The notes under the pieces were generated by a model. It was not told where the DNA came from. It saw only the letters and a program-made list of their open reading frames with translations, and made no database searches. From NCBI GenBank assembly GCA_013214245.1, contig JABSQE010000145.1, positions 1 through 8,047 on the forward strand: DNA of 8,047 bases, read 5' to 3'. This DNA comes from Hyphomicrobiaceae bacterium (GTDB lineage Bacteria > Pseudomonadota > Alphaproteobacteria > Rhizobiales > Hyphomicrobiaceae). Positions within the stretch are counted from its first letter, which is position 1. The number at the start of each line of letters is the position of its first letter. Both the position numbers and the translations under genes were made by a program. This document shows, piece after piece, positions 1 through 7,014 of this stretch.

Positions 1-1
1 A

Positions 2-808
2 ATCGGACGAGGTAATATTATTGAATATACAAGACGTTTGGGAATTGATGGTATACGGCCATCTTGTTCGATGGCGTTAGGAGACCGCGGGATAACATTA
101 ATCGACCACGTAGGAGGTTATGCAGCTTTTGCAAGTGGTGGACTCAAGGTCAAGCCATACAGCATTATTGAGGCACGCAATTCTAAAGGAGACTTAGTTT
201 ATTCTCACGATAAAAACAAAATTAAACCACAACGCGTATTTTCAAAATCAACTTCTGAACAAATAAACAGAATGATGGCCGCAGTTGTTTCATCAGGCAC
301 AGGACGTTCTGCCAGACTTGATTTTACCCATGCTGTTGGCAAGACTGGCACTAGCTCTAAATATAGAGACGCATGGTTTATGGGATTTTCCGGCCGCTAT
401 GTAACTGGTATTTGGATCGGCAAAGATAATTACAGACCAGTTTACGCAGCAAATAGTAGAGGAATGACAGGAGGTAGCTTGCCAGCAAGAATTTGGCAGG
501 AATTTATGTCTGTTGCTCACTTAAAAAAAGACATTCCTATGATTCCGGGCCTCCCTATACACCCTATACAGCTCACGGAACGTAAGCGTCTGGCTATGCT
601 CAAAAGGCAAGAGTCAGATGTAATAGTTTCACATGAGAATTCTGTAGACAAAAACTATAGTTTGAGCAAACGCACACTAAATATTCTAAAACGCTTAAAC
701 CGCGACCTTAAAAGCGCTGATGGGACATCGATGGAGGTCGCACCACTAACCTCCTCTAATTTTCGAGCAAACTACGATTTAAACAAATACACTAAAACTT
801 CCTCCTGA
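2..808 (+). CDS. Class A penicillin-binding protein, C-terminal part (5' end outside window)
   Basis: This is the C-terminal part of a bifunctional peptidoglycan synthase (PBP1A family), which polymerises and cross-links cell-wall glycan strands on the periplasmic face of the inner membrane. The frame is open from base 2 with no start, so the transglycosylase domain and the catalytic SxxK and SxN motifs lie upstream of the window. What is visible is the late transpeptidase domain: the stretch SMALGDRGITLIDHVGGYAA followed by FASGG is typical of the family, and the third active-site motif, KTGTSS, begins at base 341. DAWFMGFSGRYVTGIWIG follows, as usual after KTG. A basic, Ser/Lys-rich tail of about 85 residues closes the protein and has no recognised domain. 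The stop at 806-808 lies about 70 bases before the next gene. The family assignment is secure; which paralogue it is cannot be told from this part. Confidence 0.92.
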   Translation: MGRGNIIEYTRRLGIDGIRPSCSMALGDRGITLIDHVGGYAAFASGGLKVKPYSIIEARNSKGDLVYSHDKNKIKPQRVFSKSTSEQINRMMAAVVSSGTGRSARLDFTHAVGKTGTSSKYRDAWFMGFSGRYVTGIWIGKDNYRPVYAANSRGMTGGSLPARIWQEFMSVAHLKKDIPMIPGLPIHPIQLTERKRLAMLKRQESDVIVSHENSVDKNYSLSKRTLNILKRLNRDLKSADGTSMEVAPLTSSNFRANYDLNKYTKTSS

Positions 809-881
809 GCAGCAGATTTGTAGGCAACGCTAAACTCGCAGAGCCTTGATATCAATAAATAGCTTAGGCCTTCTACAAATC

Positions 882-1484
882 ATGCACAAGTACTTAATAA
901 GAGCAATTAGCATAATTCCAGAAATAGGGCTTTTCCTCTTGATTACGATAGCAATTGGTACATTGTCCAGCTGGTATGCAATTGAGTTAGGAACACCATT
1001 TAATGTTGCTCGCCAAGGGCCTTGGATTAGATGGACTAGTGCAGGGTTAGTAGATTCTGACCCTTACAGCAGAGCACACTTTTCAAACAGAGAATTATTA
1101 CCTCTAGATGCCAATATAATTTTATCTTTCGAAGCCGCACATGATGATCATGGCAAACTACTCCATTCGTCTTGTGATTATCTCTTAGAAGGACGCAACA
1201 TAAATGCGCCTTGGTGGATGATTGCAGTCTTTGATGCTAAAGGTAAGCTCATCCCAAACATAGCTCAGCGTTATAGTTTCAATAGCGAGAACGTTGCATA
1301 TAATCCGAATGGCTCGTTCGCGATACGGCTAGCAAGAGAAGCAAGGCCTTACAATTGGCTACCTACTATGCGAGCTGGATATATCAAAATTATATTTGAA
1401 GCTCACAGAGAAACCCGTCCGCTGAATACACAACAATACAAAAAGCTAATATTACCTTCAATAACGAGAATTTCGTGCCGTTAA
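882..1484 (+). CDS. DUF1214-type membrane-anchored protein
   Basis: A protein of about 200 residues with one N-terminal hydrophobic segment (about residues 14-33), which acts as an uncleaved anchor or signal sequence, followed by a soluble domain probably facing the periplasm. The soluble part resembles the short alphaproteobacterial DUF1214 proteins: a GPW motif, then DPYSRAHFSNRELLPL, a Cys near 'SSCDYLLEG', WWMIAVFDAKGKLIPN, and NGSFAIRL with PYNWLP near the end. The function of this family is unknown. An in-frame TTG at 846 would add 12 residues; I prefer the ATG at 882 because the anchor then sits at the usual distance from the N-terminus, although neither start has a strong ribosome binding site. 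The 3' end overlaps the next gene by 10 bases, so the pair is probably co-transcribed and translationally coupled, perhaps together with the upstream PBP gene. Confidence 0.75.
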   Translation: MHKYLIRAISIIPEIGLFLLITIAIGTLSSWYAIELGTPFNVARQGPWIRWTSAGLVDSDPYSRAHFSNRELLPLDANIILSFEAAHDDHGKLLHSSCDYLLEGRNINAPWWMIAVFDAKGKLIPNIAQRYSFNSENVAYNPNGSFAIRLAREARPYNWLPTMRAGYIKIIFEAHRETRPLNTQQYKKLILPSITRISCR

Positions 1485-2044
1485 AATTATTGAATTCACT
1501 TCGTAAAAATGCGCGTCTAGTATCTGCTGCCTTAGTAGCGGGGTGCACACTACACATTTGCATAACGCTTGCAAGCGTTAATCATAACGAGGTTGTAGGC
1601 TACAAAAAGTTCATAGCCAAGCTACCTATTAACAAAGTTAGCTACTTACCCGAATTAACCCCAAAAAACCAAATAATGCCATTCATGATGCCGGATATAT
1701 TATACGCTGTATGCCACTTTGATGCCAGTGACATCTCAGTTCGTATACGTGCAGAAATACCTGCGCCTGGATGGAGTTTGTCTCTACATTCGCCCAACGG
1801 AGATAATTTTTTACTAGTTCCCGGAACGATCGACAGTATAACTAAACTCGACATCAGAGTTGGTTCAATTACTAATAATTTCAAAACCCACGGTTTAAAT
1901 AAACTAGGTGTCTTCAAGAAACCGTATGTCGCCGTCAAACAGTTACATGGTGTGGCGGTGTTTAGAGCACCTTTAAATGCGTTAGCGTTACGCTACAAAG
2001 TATATAAACAACTCAAATTATTTGAATGTTACGAAGAAAGTTAA
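1475..2044 (+). CDS. DUF1254-type membrane-anchored protein
   Basis: A protein of 189 residues starting at a GTG inside the end of the DUF1214-type gene. An N-terminal hydrophobic segment (about residues 15-35) should anchor it in, or export it across, the inner membrane. The rest resembles the short DUF1254 proteins of Rhizobiales: MPDILYAVCHFDAS, RIRAEIPAPGWSLSLHSPNG, a central beta-rich part, then HGVAVFRAPLNA and a C-terminal Cys (LFECYEES). DUF1254 and DUF1214 are often found side by side or fused; here they are two overlapping genes, which suggests the products work together in the envelope. No biochemical role is known to me. The adjacent PBP hints at an envelope function, but that is inference. 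The stop lies 21 bases from the end of the oppositely oriented mntR remnant; I see no convincing terminator between them. Confidence 0.72.
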   Translation: MPLKLLNSLRKNARLVSAALVAGCTLHICITLASVNHNEVVGYKKFIAKLPINKVSYLPELTPKNQIMPFMMPDILYAVCHFDASDISVRIRAEIPAPGWSLSLHSPNGDNFLLVPGTIDSITKLDIRVGSITNNFKTHGLNKLGVFKKPYVAVKQLHGVAVFRAPLNALALRYKVYKQLKLFECYEES

Positions 2045-2065
2045 GCATTTATCAATCTTGCAATA

Positions 2066-2530
2066 TCAATACTTTATCTTTTGGTTAACATGAAATTTAC
2101 TCCAATTCTTCACAAACTTTTCAAATACTCTTTAGGTTTCATTGCTTACGTAAAGTTCTATACCTCCTACGTCAGCGTGTGCCGTATCCTGACTAACACC
2201 AATGGACAGAAGACAAAGATACAACGATGTTATGGCGCTTGCGGCTATCCTCTGACAAAGCTCGCACAGTCTCATTAAAAAAAATAGCCTTATATAGAAG
2301 TTTTATAATAAGTCTTTCTGATTGCAATCTGTTAAGCCTTTTGTCGACCGTCGGCCTAGTCACTCCAAGACGAATGGTAGTATCTACTGCTTTGATTTCG
2401 CGTTTATCATCAATTAGATCAGCAATCAATTCGACATAATCTTCATTAAGCGCGCCTTGCGTACTTTTCGAAAGCAATAGGCATGACCCTCAACCGTACC
2501 CAAATGTAGCTCATCATCACTTTGTTGTAT
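2066..2530 (-). pseudogene. mntR: Decayed mntR (DtxR-family manganese regulator)
   Basis: Read on the minus strand across frames, this is a recognisable MntR, the Mn-responsive DtxR-family repressor of Mn uptake genes. An N-terminal piece (2450-2518, VEGHAYCFRKVRKAR) matches the MntR stretch EGFRQVREAHR. A shift of frame near 2450 leads into the longest open part (2193-2477 from a TTG), with NEDYVELIADLI and the winged helix-turn-helix LGVTRPTVDKRLNRL, then EDSRKRHNIV. A second frameshift near 2222 (one extra base) leads to SIGVSQDTAHADVGGIELYV, matching the MntR dimerisation part. A TAA at 2132-2134 interrupts what follows, and VFEKFVKNW continues the homology to a TGA at 2066. The DYVE and RH metal ligands survive, but the usual EGxEHH has become GGIELY. 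The total length fits an intact MntR of about 155 residues. No credible start codon remains in the N-terminal frame. The gene is divergent from troABCD, where such a repressor is expected. Confidence 0.88.
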
Positions 2531-2592
2531 ATATGCTCTACTAAATCAAATAACCCTTTATGCTTTAGAAGCGTTAGTCCGATTTATTTTTA

Positions 2593-2606
2593 TGTTTTAT
2601 AAAACA
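2593..2606. promoter_or_regulatory. Perfect 14-bp palindrome TGTTTTATAAAACA, possible operator
   Basis: TGTTTTATAAAACA equals its own reverse complement over all 14 bases. It lies roughly 65-75 bases upstream of where the mntR coding sequence would have begun and about 300 bases from troA. A dimeric repressor could bind such a site, and the position would suit autoregulation of mntR. In AT-rich DNA a palindrome of this length can also arise by chance, and it does not match a binding-site consensus I can state with certainty. Confidence 0.35.
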
Positions 2607-2772
2607 CATTTTGTAGATTACAAAAAGACCAAGTTTGAGTTGTATTTGAAACCCACAAATATATAAAAATTTCGTATCAGCTGAAATTCATCAATTGTCA
2701 CGTTAAAAGAGATAACTAATTAAGGAAATCAAAATTTAAGACACGGACAGCAAGATATTAAGTAGGAGACTA

Positions 2773-2801
2773 TTGCATCAGTCTTCTAGATCACATACTG
2801 T
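2773..2801 (+). promoter_or_regulatory. Possible sigma-70-type promoter of troABCD
   Basis: TTGCAT (2773-2778) and TACTGT (2796-2801) are separated by 17 bases, the preferred spacing for housekeeping sigma factors, and point towards troA. The -10 match is only partial. Transcription would start near 2808, inside the inverted repeat at 2802-2816, giving a leader of roughly 100 bases. Confidence 0.3.
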
Positions 2802-2816
2802 TATAGAAAATCTATA
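2802..2816. promoter_or_regulatory. Inverted repeat TATAGA-AAA-TCTATA, candidate operator
   Basis: Two 6-base arms, TATAGA and TCTATA, flank a 3-base spacer. The site sits immediately after the possible -10 element and would overlap the transcription start, a common place for a repressor of metal-uptake genes. It is loosely reminiscent of symmetric alphaproteobacterial metal-regulator boxes, but I cannot assign it to MntR, Mur or Irr. Chance occurrence is possible in this AT-rich sequence. Confidence 0.35.
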
Positions 2817-2847
2817 TTACTTCCAACAGCTATATTAAAGTGGACCT

Positions 2848-2858
2848 GCATATCATGC
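2848..2858. repeat. Short inverted repeat GCAT-ATC-ATGC in the troA leader
   Basis: Four-base arms around a 3-base centre, 35 bases before the troA ribosome binding site. It could be part of an operator or be fortuitous; four-base arms carry little information. Confidence 0.2.
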
Positions 2859-2893
2859 TTATTGTATTTGATTTGTAGTGAATGACTAATCTT

Positions 2894-2897
2894 GGAG
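2894..2897 (+). promoter_or_regulatory. Ribosome binding site (GGAG) that decides the troA start
   Basis: GGAG lies 8 bases before the ATG at 2906. The earlier in-frame ATG at 2882 has only an AT-rich sequence without purine-rich pairing upstream of it. This favours 2906 as the troA start. Confidence 0.65.
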
Positions 2898-2905
2898 ACA
2901 ATGAA

Positions 2906-3880
2906 ATGTGGAAGAGATTTGCCCACCGCAATCTTGTTTTAGTTTTGGCACTCATTATAGCGGCGCTAGTTACAATCGAAACCAGTACACCTGGGAACTC
3001 GACGGAGCCCCTTGATGTAGTCGCAACCACAAGTATGATTGCAGATACAGTCAGTCAGATCGGTGGATCACTAGTTAAAGTTAAAGCTTTAATAGGACCT
3101 GGCTTAGACCCTCACTCTTATCGCCAAACCAGAAGCGATATCATTTCATTATCCCGTGCGGACCTTATATTATGGCATGGCCTTCATCTTGAAGCTCAAT
3201 TGGAGGAATTCTTAAAACGATTGACAAGAAAAAAAACGGTCGTAGCCGTTGCCGAACACCTGCCAAAAGAGTTGCTTCTAAGCCACGATGATTACAACGA
3301 AAAATTTGATCCACACGTTTGGATGCATCCGAGTCTATGGTCTAGAATTGTGATCATTATTCGAGATACGCTCATAAAAGTACTACCTCAAGAAGAAATT
3401 TTTTTTAGAGATAAAACAGATAAATACTTAACTAAACTTGATCAACTTTCAATTTATAGCCGTCGTGTGTTGTCTTCTATAGCACCTGAGAAACGAATTT
3501 TATTAAGCGCTCATGATGCTTTTAATTATTTTGGTAAAGCTTACAATTTTCAAGTTATCGGAATACAGGGTGTTTCTACAGAGAGCGAAGCTGGCTTAAA
3601 GCGAATTTCAGATCTTGCAAATTTTATAGCTAAACGTAAAATATCTGCCGTATTTGTTGAGAGTTCAATGTCTGACCGTAATATTCGTGCCTTAATAGAA
3701 GGAGCAGCAGCACAAGGGCATAATGTAATAATTGGGGGAAAGCTATTCTCTGATGCAATGGGAGAGAATGGATCATATGAAGGCTCTTACATAGGTATGA
3801 TTGACCATAATGTAACAAAAATTACACGCGCGCTTGGGGGACAAGCCCCGATTAAAGGTATGTCCAACAAGCTCTCTTAA
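2906..3880 (+). CDS. troA: Periplasmic Mn/Zn/Fe-binding protein of a TroABCD-type ABC transporter
   Basis: This is the substrate-binding subunit (cluster A-I, TroA/PsaA/ZnuA family) that captures a divalent metal in the periplasm and delivers it to the TroCD permease. The 324-residue protein begins MWKRF and has a hydrophobic export signal (about residues 10-23); no lipobox Cys is present, so it should be free in the periplasm. The metal ligands can be placed as His70 (DPHSY), His137 (DPHVWMH), His203 (SAHDAF) and Asp283 (FSDAMG). The spacing is nearly that of Treponema TroA (His68, His133, His199, Asp279). The third ligand is His as in TroA, rather than Glu as in PsaA or YfeA. The long His-rich loop typical of ZnuA is absent, which argues for Mn or a broad Mn/Zn/Fe role rather than dedicated zinc uptake. 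It is the first gene of the operon, and troB starts 73 bases downstream. The alternative start at 2882 adds 8 residues. Confidence 0.93.
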   Translation: MWKRFAHRNLVLVLALIIAALVTIETSTPGNSTEPLDVVATTSMIADTVSQIGGSLVKVKALIGPGLDPHSYRQTRSDIISLSRADLILWHGLHLEAQLEEFLKRLTRKKTVVAVAEHLPKELLLSHDDYNEKFDPHVWMHPSLWSRIVIIIRDTLIKVLPQEEIFFRDKTDKYLTKLDQLSIYSRRVLSSIAPEKRILLSAHDAFNYFGKAYNFQVIGIQGVSTESEAGLKRISDLANFIAKRKISAVFVESSMSDRNIRALIEGAAAQGHNVIIGGKLFSDAMGENGSYEGSYIGMIDHNVTKITRALGGQAPIKGMSNKLS

Positions 3881-3953
3881 TAATCTACGAATTATAAAGG
3901 GAAGTATGTTGATTAATGTAGCTTTAAATTTGACAGCGCGCGACGAGAGAGCG

Positions 3954-4736
3954 ATGAATAATTATAACAGGAGCAAATCCGCACTCACCGTTTTAGATCT
4001 TACCGTCTCTTACAGTGGCAAGACTGCTTTATTTTCTGTAGACGCAAATTTTCCTATAGAATCAATGTCTGCCATAATAGGACCCAACGGTGCAGGGAAA
4101 TCTTCTTTTCTTAAAGCAGTTTTGAACATTACACCCAGTCTTTCAGGGAAAGTAAAGATCTTCGATATGTCACTTAAACAAGCTAGAGAACACATTGCCT
4201 ATGTTCCACAGCGTACCAGCATCGATTGGGATTTTCCTGCCAGCGTACTTGACGTCGTTAAAATGGGTTTGTATCGAGAATTAGGACTTTTTGGCTGGCT
4301 AACCACTGCACACCTTAAAGCAGCCTACGAAGCACTTGATCGCGTAGGTATGGCAAACCTTGCAAATCGACAGATCGGCCAACTATCAGGTGGACAACAA
4401 CAACGCGTTTTTTTAGCTCGTGCACTCATTCAGAATGCAAAGCTGTATTTGCTAGATGAGCCATTTGCCGGTGTTGATGCAGCGACCGAACGCATAATGA
4501 TTGATGTGCTAAAAGAGCTTAAAACCAATTGTAAATCAATCATCTGTGTACATCACGATCTCGCAACAGTTAGATCGTATTTTGACCATGTTTTTTTTAT
4601 AAACATAGAAAAAGTAGCCGAAGGCCCAACCGCTAGCACATTTACCCCGGAAAATCTTAGAACAACTTATGGCGAACGACTAGCAGCCACTCACATCGAA
4701 CAGCTCCATCCTGATGCAAGTGTTATTACAGCATGA
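3954..4736 (+). CDS. troB: ATP-binding subunit of the TroABCD-type metal transporter
   Basis: This is the cytoplasmic ATPase that powers metal import through TroC and TroD. The 260-residue product contains every ABC motif in order: Walker A GPNGAGKS (residues 43-50), Q-loop Gln86 in YVPQR, signature LSGGQ (144-148), Walker B LYLLDEP (164-170) with catalytic Glu169, D-loop near GVD, and the H-loop His201 in VHHDL. The stretch YVPQRTSIDWDFP followed by VLDVVKMGLY is typical of the Mn/Zn/Fe (TroB/MntB) subfamily. The frame is open back to 3834 and an ATG at 3906 follows a purine-rich AAAGGGAAG. I prefer 3954, preceded by GAGAGA, because homologues start a few residues before the 'LTVSYSGKTAL' strand. 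The stop overlaps the troC start as ATGA, showing translational coupling. Confidence 0.93.
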   Translation: MNNYNRSKSALTVLDLTVSYSGKTALFSVDANFPIESMSAIIGPNGAGKSSFLKAVLNITPSLSGKVKIFDMSLKQAREHIAYVPQRTSIDWDFPASVLDVVKMGLYRELGLFGWLTTAHLKAAYEALDRVGMANLANRQIGQLSGGQQQRVFLARALIQNAKLYLLDEPFAGVDAATERIMIDVLKELKTNCKSIICVHHDLATVRSYFDHVFFINIEKVAEGPTASTFTPENLRTTYGERLAATHIEQLHPDASVITA

Positions 4737-5959
4737 ACAATTTTTTAAATGCACTTATCTTTAATGCTGGCTACAACACTAATTTAGTGACCTTCGGCGC
4801 TACCCTTTTAGGTTTCTCTGCAGGGATCAGCGGAACATTTTTATTTTTACGTAAGCGTGCACTCGTTTGTGATGCAATTGCGCACGCAACCTTACCAGGT
4901 ATTGGCCTTGCGTTTATTACCATGGTTTTGCTTGGCGGCGATGGACGCAACTTAGCTGGCCTTTTGACTGGTTCCATTGTAACGGCCAGCTTAGGAACAG
5001 CTACAATTTCATGGATAGTGCATAACACGCGCCTTACTGAAGACGCTGCTATTGGAGCCGTGTTATCCGTATTTTTTGGCTTTGGCATTGTTTTACTAAC
5101 GATCATTCAATCGATGGCTATAGGTTATCAGGCTGGGCTGGAACACTTTTTTTTAGGTGCGACAGCAGGTATGTTGTTTCAAGATGCAATCATAATTTCT
5201 CTGGGTGGAGTATTAACAGTTGCCACAATTCTTTTATTACGACGTCCCATGATGTTAGTCGCATTTGACATAAACTATGCTTATACGCGTGGTTATAATG
5301 TTCAATTAGTAGATTTTACGATTATGGCCTTAGTTTTAGCTGTAACTGCAATCAGCTTAAAGATTGTTGGCCTTATACTAATCGTGGCAATGTTAATCAT
5401 TCCTGCAGTAACGGCACGTTTTTGGACCGAACGTTCAGATCATATCCTGTGGATCGCAAGCGGGATTGGTGCGGTTTCAAGTTATATAGGCACGGCTTTA
5501 TCAGCTTCCGTTTCAGCGCTACCAACTGGTCCAGTAATTGTTATTGTATGCACTTCAATGTTTATTTTTTCACTTTTTTTGGCACCGGCACGTGGTATTA
5601 TCGTAGTAATGTATAATAACTGGCAGTTTCAAAAGCGAGTACATTTACGCCAAGGATTACTAGCCTTAGCTAGTTCTGAAGTGATCCGTGATGCTTTAAC
5701 ATTAAAGTTACTACGTAGAGCTAAATGTCTTCGGAAAGATGGCGTTGCAACTTCGACAGGAATAATAAAAGCCCAACAAGCTGTTTTAGATGAGCGTAGA
5801 TGGAAGATTGCACTTCGCATATTCGAGAAATACAACTTAAAAAGTCATTATTATAGACTTACACCAATAGATGTAGTATTTACAAGCGAAGAAATTGCTA
5901 AAATAGACAGTATATTAACTGAACTTCCTACTACATCGATTGACAATAGTATTACCTAA
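4733..5959 (+). CDS. troC: Metal transporter permease TroC with C-terminal cytoplasmic extension
   Basis: An inner-membrane permease of the ABC-3 family, one of two channel subunits that import the metal handed over by TroA. The first 290 residues or so form the hydrophobic channel with several membrane segments. They include the family motif CDAIAHATLPG (residues 46-56), the LTEDAAIGAVLS part (101-112) and the conserved GLILIVAMLIIPAVTAR (213-229). The protein is 408 residues, about 110 longer than a plain ABC-3 permease. Residues 295-408 form a hydrophilic, basic tail: FQKRVHLRQGLLALA, then LTLKLLRRAKCLRKDGVAT, DERRWKIALRIFEKY and LTPIDVVFTSEEIAKID. This pattern suggests a winged-helix-like cytoplasmic domain of a type I recall in long TroC proteins of alphaproteobacteria and, as a full DtxR-type repressor, in chlamydial YtgCR. 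The start overlaps the troB stop by four bases (ATGA). Confidence 0.92.
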   Translation: MNNFLNALIFNAGYNTNLVTFGATLLGFSAGISGTFLFLRKRALVCDAIAHATLPGIGLAFITMVLLGGDGRNLAGLLTGSIVTASLGTATISWIVHNTRLTEDAAIGAVLSVFFGFGIVLLTIIQSMAIGYQAGLEHFFLGATAGMLFQDAIIISLGGVLTVATILLLRRPMMLVAFDINYAYTRGYNVQLVDFTIMALVLAVTAISLKIVGLILIVAMLIIPAVTARFWTERSDHILWIASGIGAVSSYIGTALSASVSALPTGPVIVIVCTSMFIFSLFLAPARGIIVVMYNNWQFQKRVHLRQGLLALASSEVIRDALTLKLLRRAKCLRKDGVATSTGIIKAQQAVLDERRWKIALRIFEKYNLKSHYYRLTPIDVVFTSEEIAKIDSILTELPTTSIDNSIT

Positions 5960-5999
5960 AACAACCTTTAACCTAACAACTAGTTTCTCGCAACCTGAC

Positions 6000-6004
6000 G
6001 GGAG
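6000..6004 (+). promoter_or_regulatory. Ribosome binding site (GGGAG) that decides the troD start
   Basis: GGGAG lies 10 bases before the ATG at 6015. The frame is also open from a TTG at 5940, inside the end of troC, but that start has no ribosome binding site and would add 25 polar residues not usual for the family. Confidence 0.6.
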
Positions 6005-6014
6005 ATGCTCCATA

Positions 6015-6932
6015 ATGGGAGTAGATTTCATACAATTTAGCCTAACGCCCATTTTAATTGGTGTGCTTGCCTCCGTTGCTTGTGCCCTACCAGGTAATTT
6101 TTTGATTTTGCGCCAGCAGGCCTTGCTTGGCGATGCTGTAAGTCATGTTGTGTTTCCGGGAATTGTTATGGGCTTCTTGGTCTCAGGAACAGTTAGTGCC
6201 ACCCCAATGGTGATGGGTGCTATTAGTGCTGCAATTATAGCAGTTGTTTGTATCGAGATAATAAAACGGTTTGGACGAATTGACCCTGGTGCTGCCATGG
6301 GCATAACCTTCAGCTCGCTTTTTGCTAGCGGAGTTATAGCGTTAGAACAATCTGACACTACTACAGTTCATCTTGACGTTGAGCATGCGTTAATGGGAAA
6401 TCTTGAAAGCCTCATCTGGTATGAAGCAAACGGCTGGCATTCACTTATTGAACCTGCATCCCTGGCGCAACTTCCCCATGAACTAAATCGTCTAGCACTT
6501 GTTTGTATTATAATTTTAGTGTTATTATTTATATTTTGGCGCCCCCTCAAAATTTCAACATTTGACGAATATTTTGCTCGCACTACAGGATTACCAACAA
6601 TAACAATTAGTCTTTGTCTCACTATGATATCGACTATTTCTGCTGTGACTGCTTTTGATGCTGTGGGTTGTATCATTGTGATTGCAATGTTTATCTGCCC
6701 CCCAGCCACTGCCCGCTTAATCACTAATCGCCTCTATTTTCAAGTGTGGTGGAGTGTTGGTTTTGCCTCTCTATCCGCAGTATTAGGTTATATCCTAGCA
6801 GGCTATGGCCCTCTGTGGCTTGGTGTGGAAAATTCAGTTAGTGCTGCTGGAATGATTGCTACAATTTCTGGTTTTATTTTAGGGTTAGCCTGCTTGTTCG
6901 GACAGTACCGCGCTCGGACAAATTGCTCTTAA
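6015..6932 (+). CDS. troD: Metal transporter permease TroD
   Basis: The second ABC-3 family permease, which pairs with TroC in the inner membrane to form the import channel. The 305-residue product has the usual multi-spanning layout. The motifs are GDAVSHVVFPG (residues 39-49), IDPGAAMGITFSSLFASGVI (89-108) with the hydrophilic loop EQSDTTTVHLDVEHALMGNL after it, and AVGCIIVIAMFICPPATAR (216-234), which matches the coupling segment seen in TroC. It lacks the C-terminal extension of TroC, and the two permeases are clearly diverged paralogues. It lies 55 bases after the troC stop and is the last gene of the operon. A run ACTTTTTG follows the stop by about 25 bases, but no stable stem precedes it, so a terminator cannot be claimed. 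Confidence 0.93.
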   Translation: MGVDFIQFSLTPILIGVLASVACALPGNFLILRQQALLGDAVSHVVFPGIVMGFLVSGTVSATPMVMGAISAAIIAVVCIEIIKRFGRIDPGAAMGITFSSLFASGVIALEQSDTTTVHLDVEHALMGNLESLIWYEANGWHSLIEPASLAQLPHELNRLALVCIIILVLLFIFWRPLKISTFDEYFARTTGLPTITISLCLTMISTISAVTAFDAVGCIIVIAMFICPPATARLITNRLYFQVWWSVGFASLSAVLGYILAGYGPLWLGVENSVSAAGMIATISGFILGLACLFGQYRARTNCS

Positions 6933-7014
6933 TATTTTTAAACCTTCTTTAATAACTTTTTGTTTATAATTAATTACTTATTAATATATACAACTCTGTT
7001 TAAGGATTAAATCA

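Larger units (their letters stand above)
2531..2905. other. Intergenic control region between the mntR remnant and troA
   Basis: A stretch of about 375 bases, very AT-rich, with dense stop codons in the plus frames I read and no recognisable protein. It separates the dead mntR from the troABCD operon, so it should hold the operon promoter and any operator. I see a perfect 14-bp palindrome (2593-2606), a promoter-like pair (2773-2801), a 15-base inverted repeat directly after it (2802-2816), and a shorter one at 2848-2858. None can be assigned to a named regulator from sequence alone. Confidence 0.6.

Noticed and set aside
2081..2278. Open frame of 65 codons on the + strand
   Set aside because: It lies antisense to the mntR remnant, which has clear homology on the other strand, and the product resembles nothing recognisable.
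2227..2439. Open frame of 70 codons on the + strand
   Set aside because: It is the antisense shadow of the best-preserved part of mntR.
4771..5106. Open frame of 111 codons on the minus strand
   Set aside because: It is antisense to troC, whose family motifs are unambiguous; the translated product looks like a complement artefact rich in Pro, Lys and Val.
6368..6724. Open frame of 118 codons on the minus strand
   Set aside because: It is antisense to troD and has no recognisable motif.
6945..6970. Possible terminator after troD (TTAAA-CCTTC-TTTAA followed by ACTTTTTG)
   Set aside because: The stem is only five A-T pairs and would not be stable; no GC-rich stem precedes the T-run.
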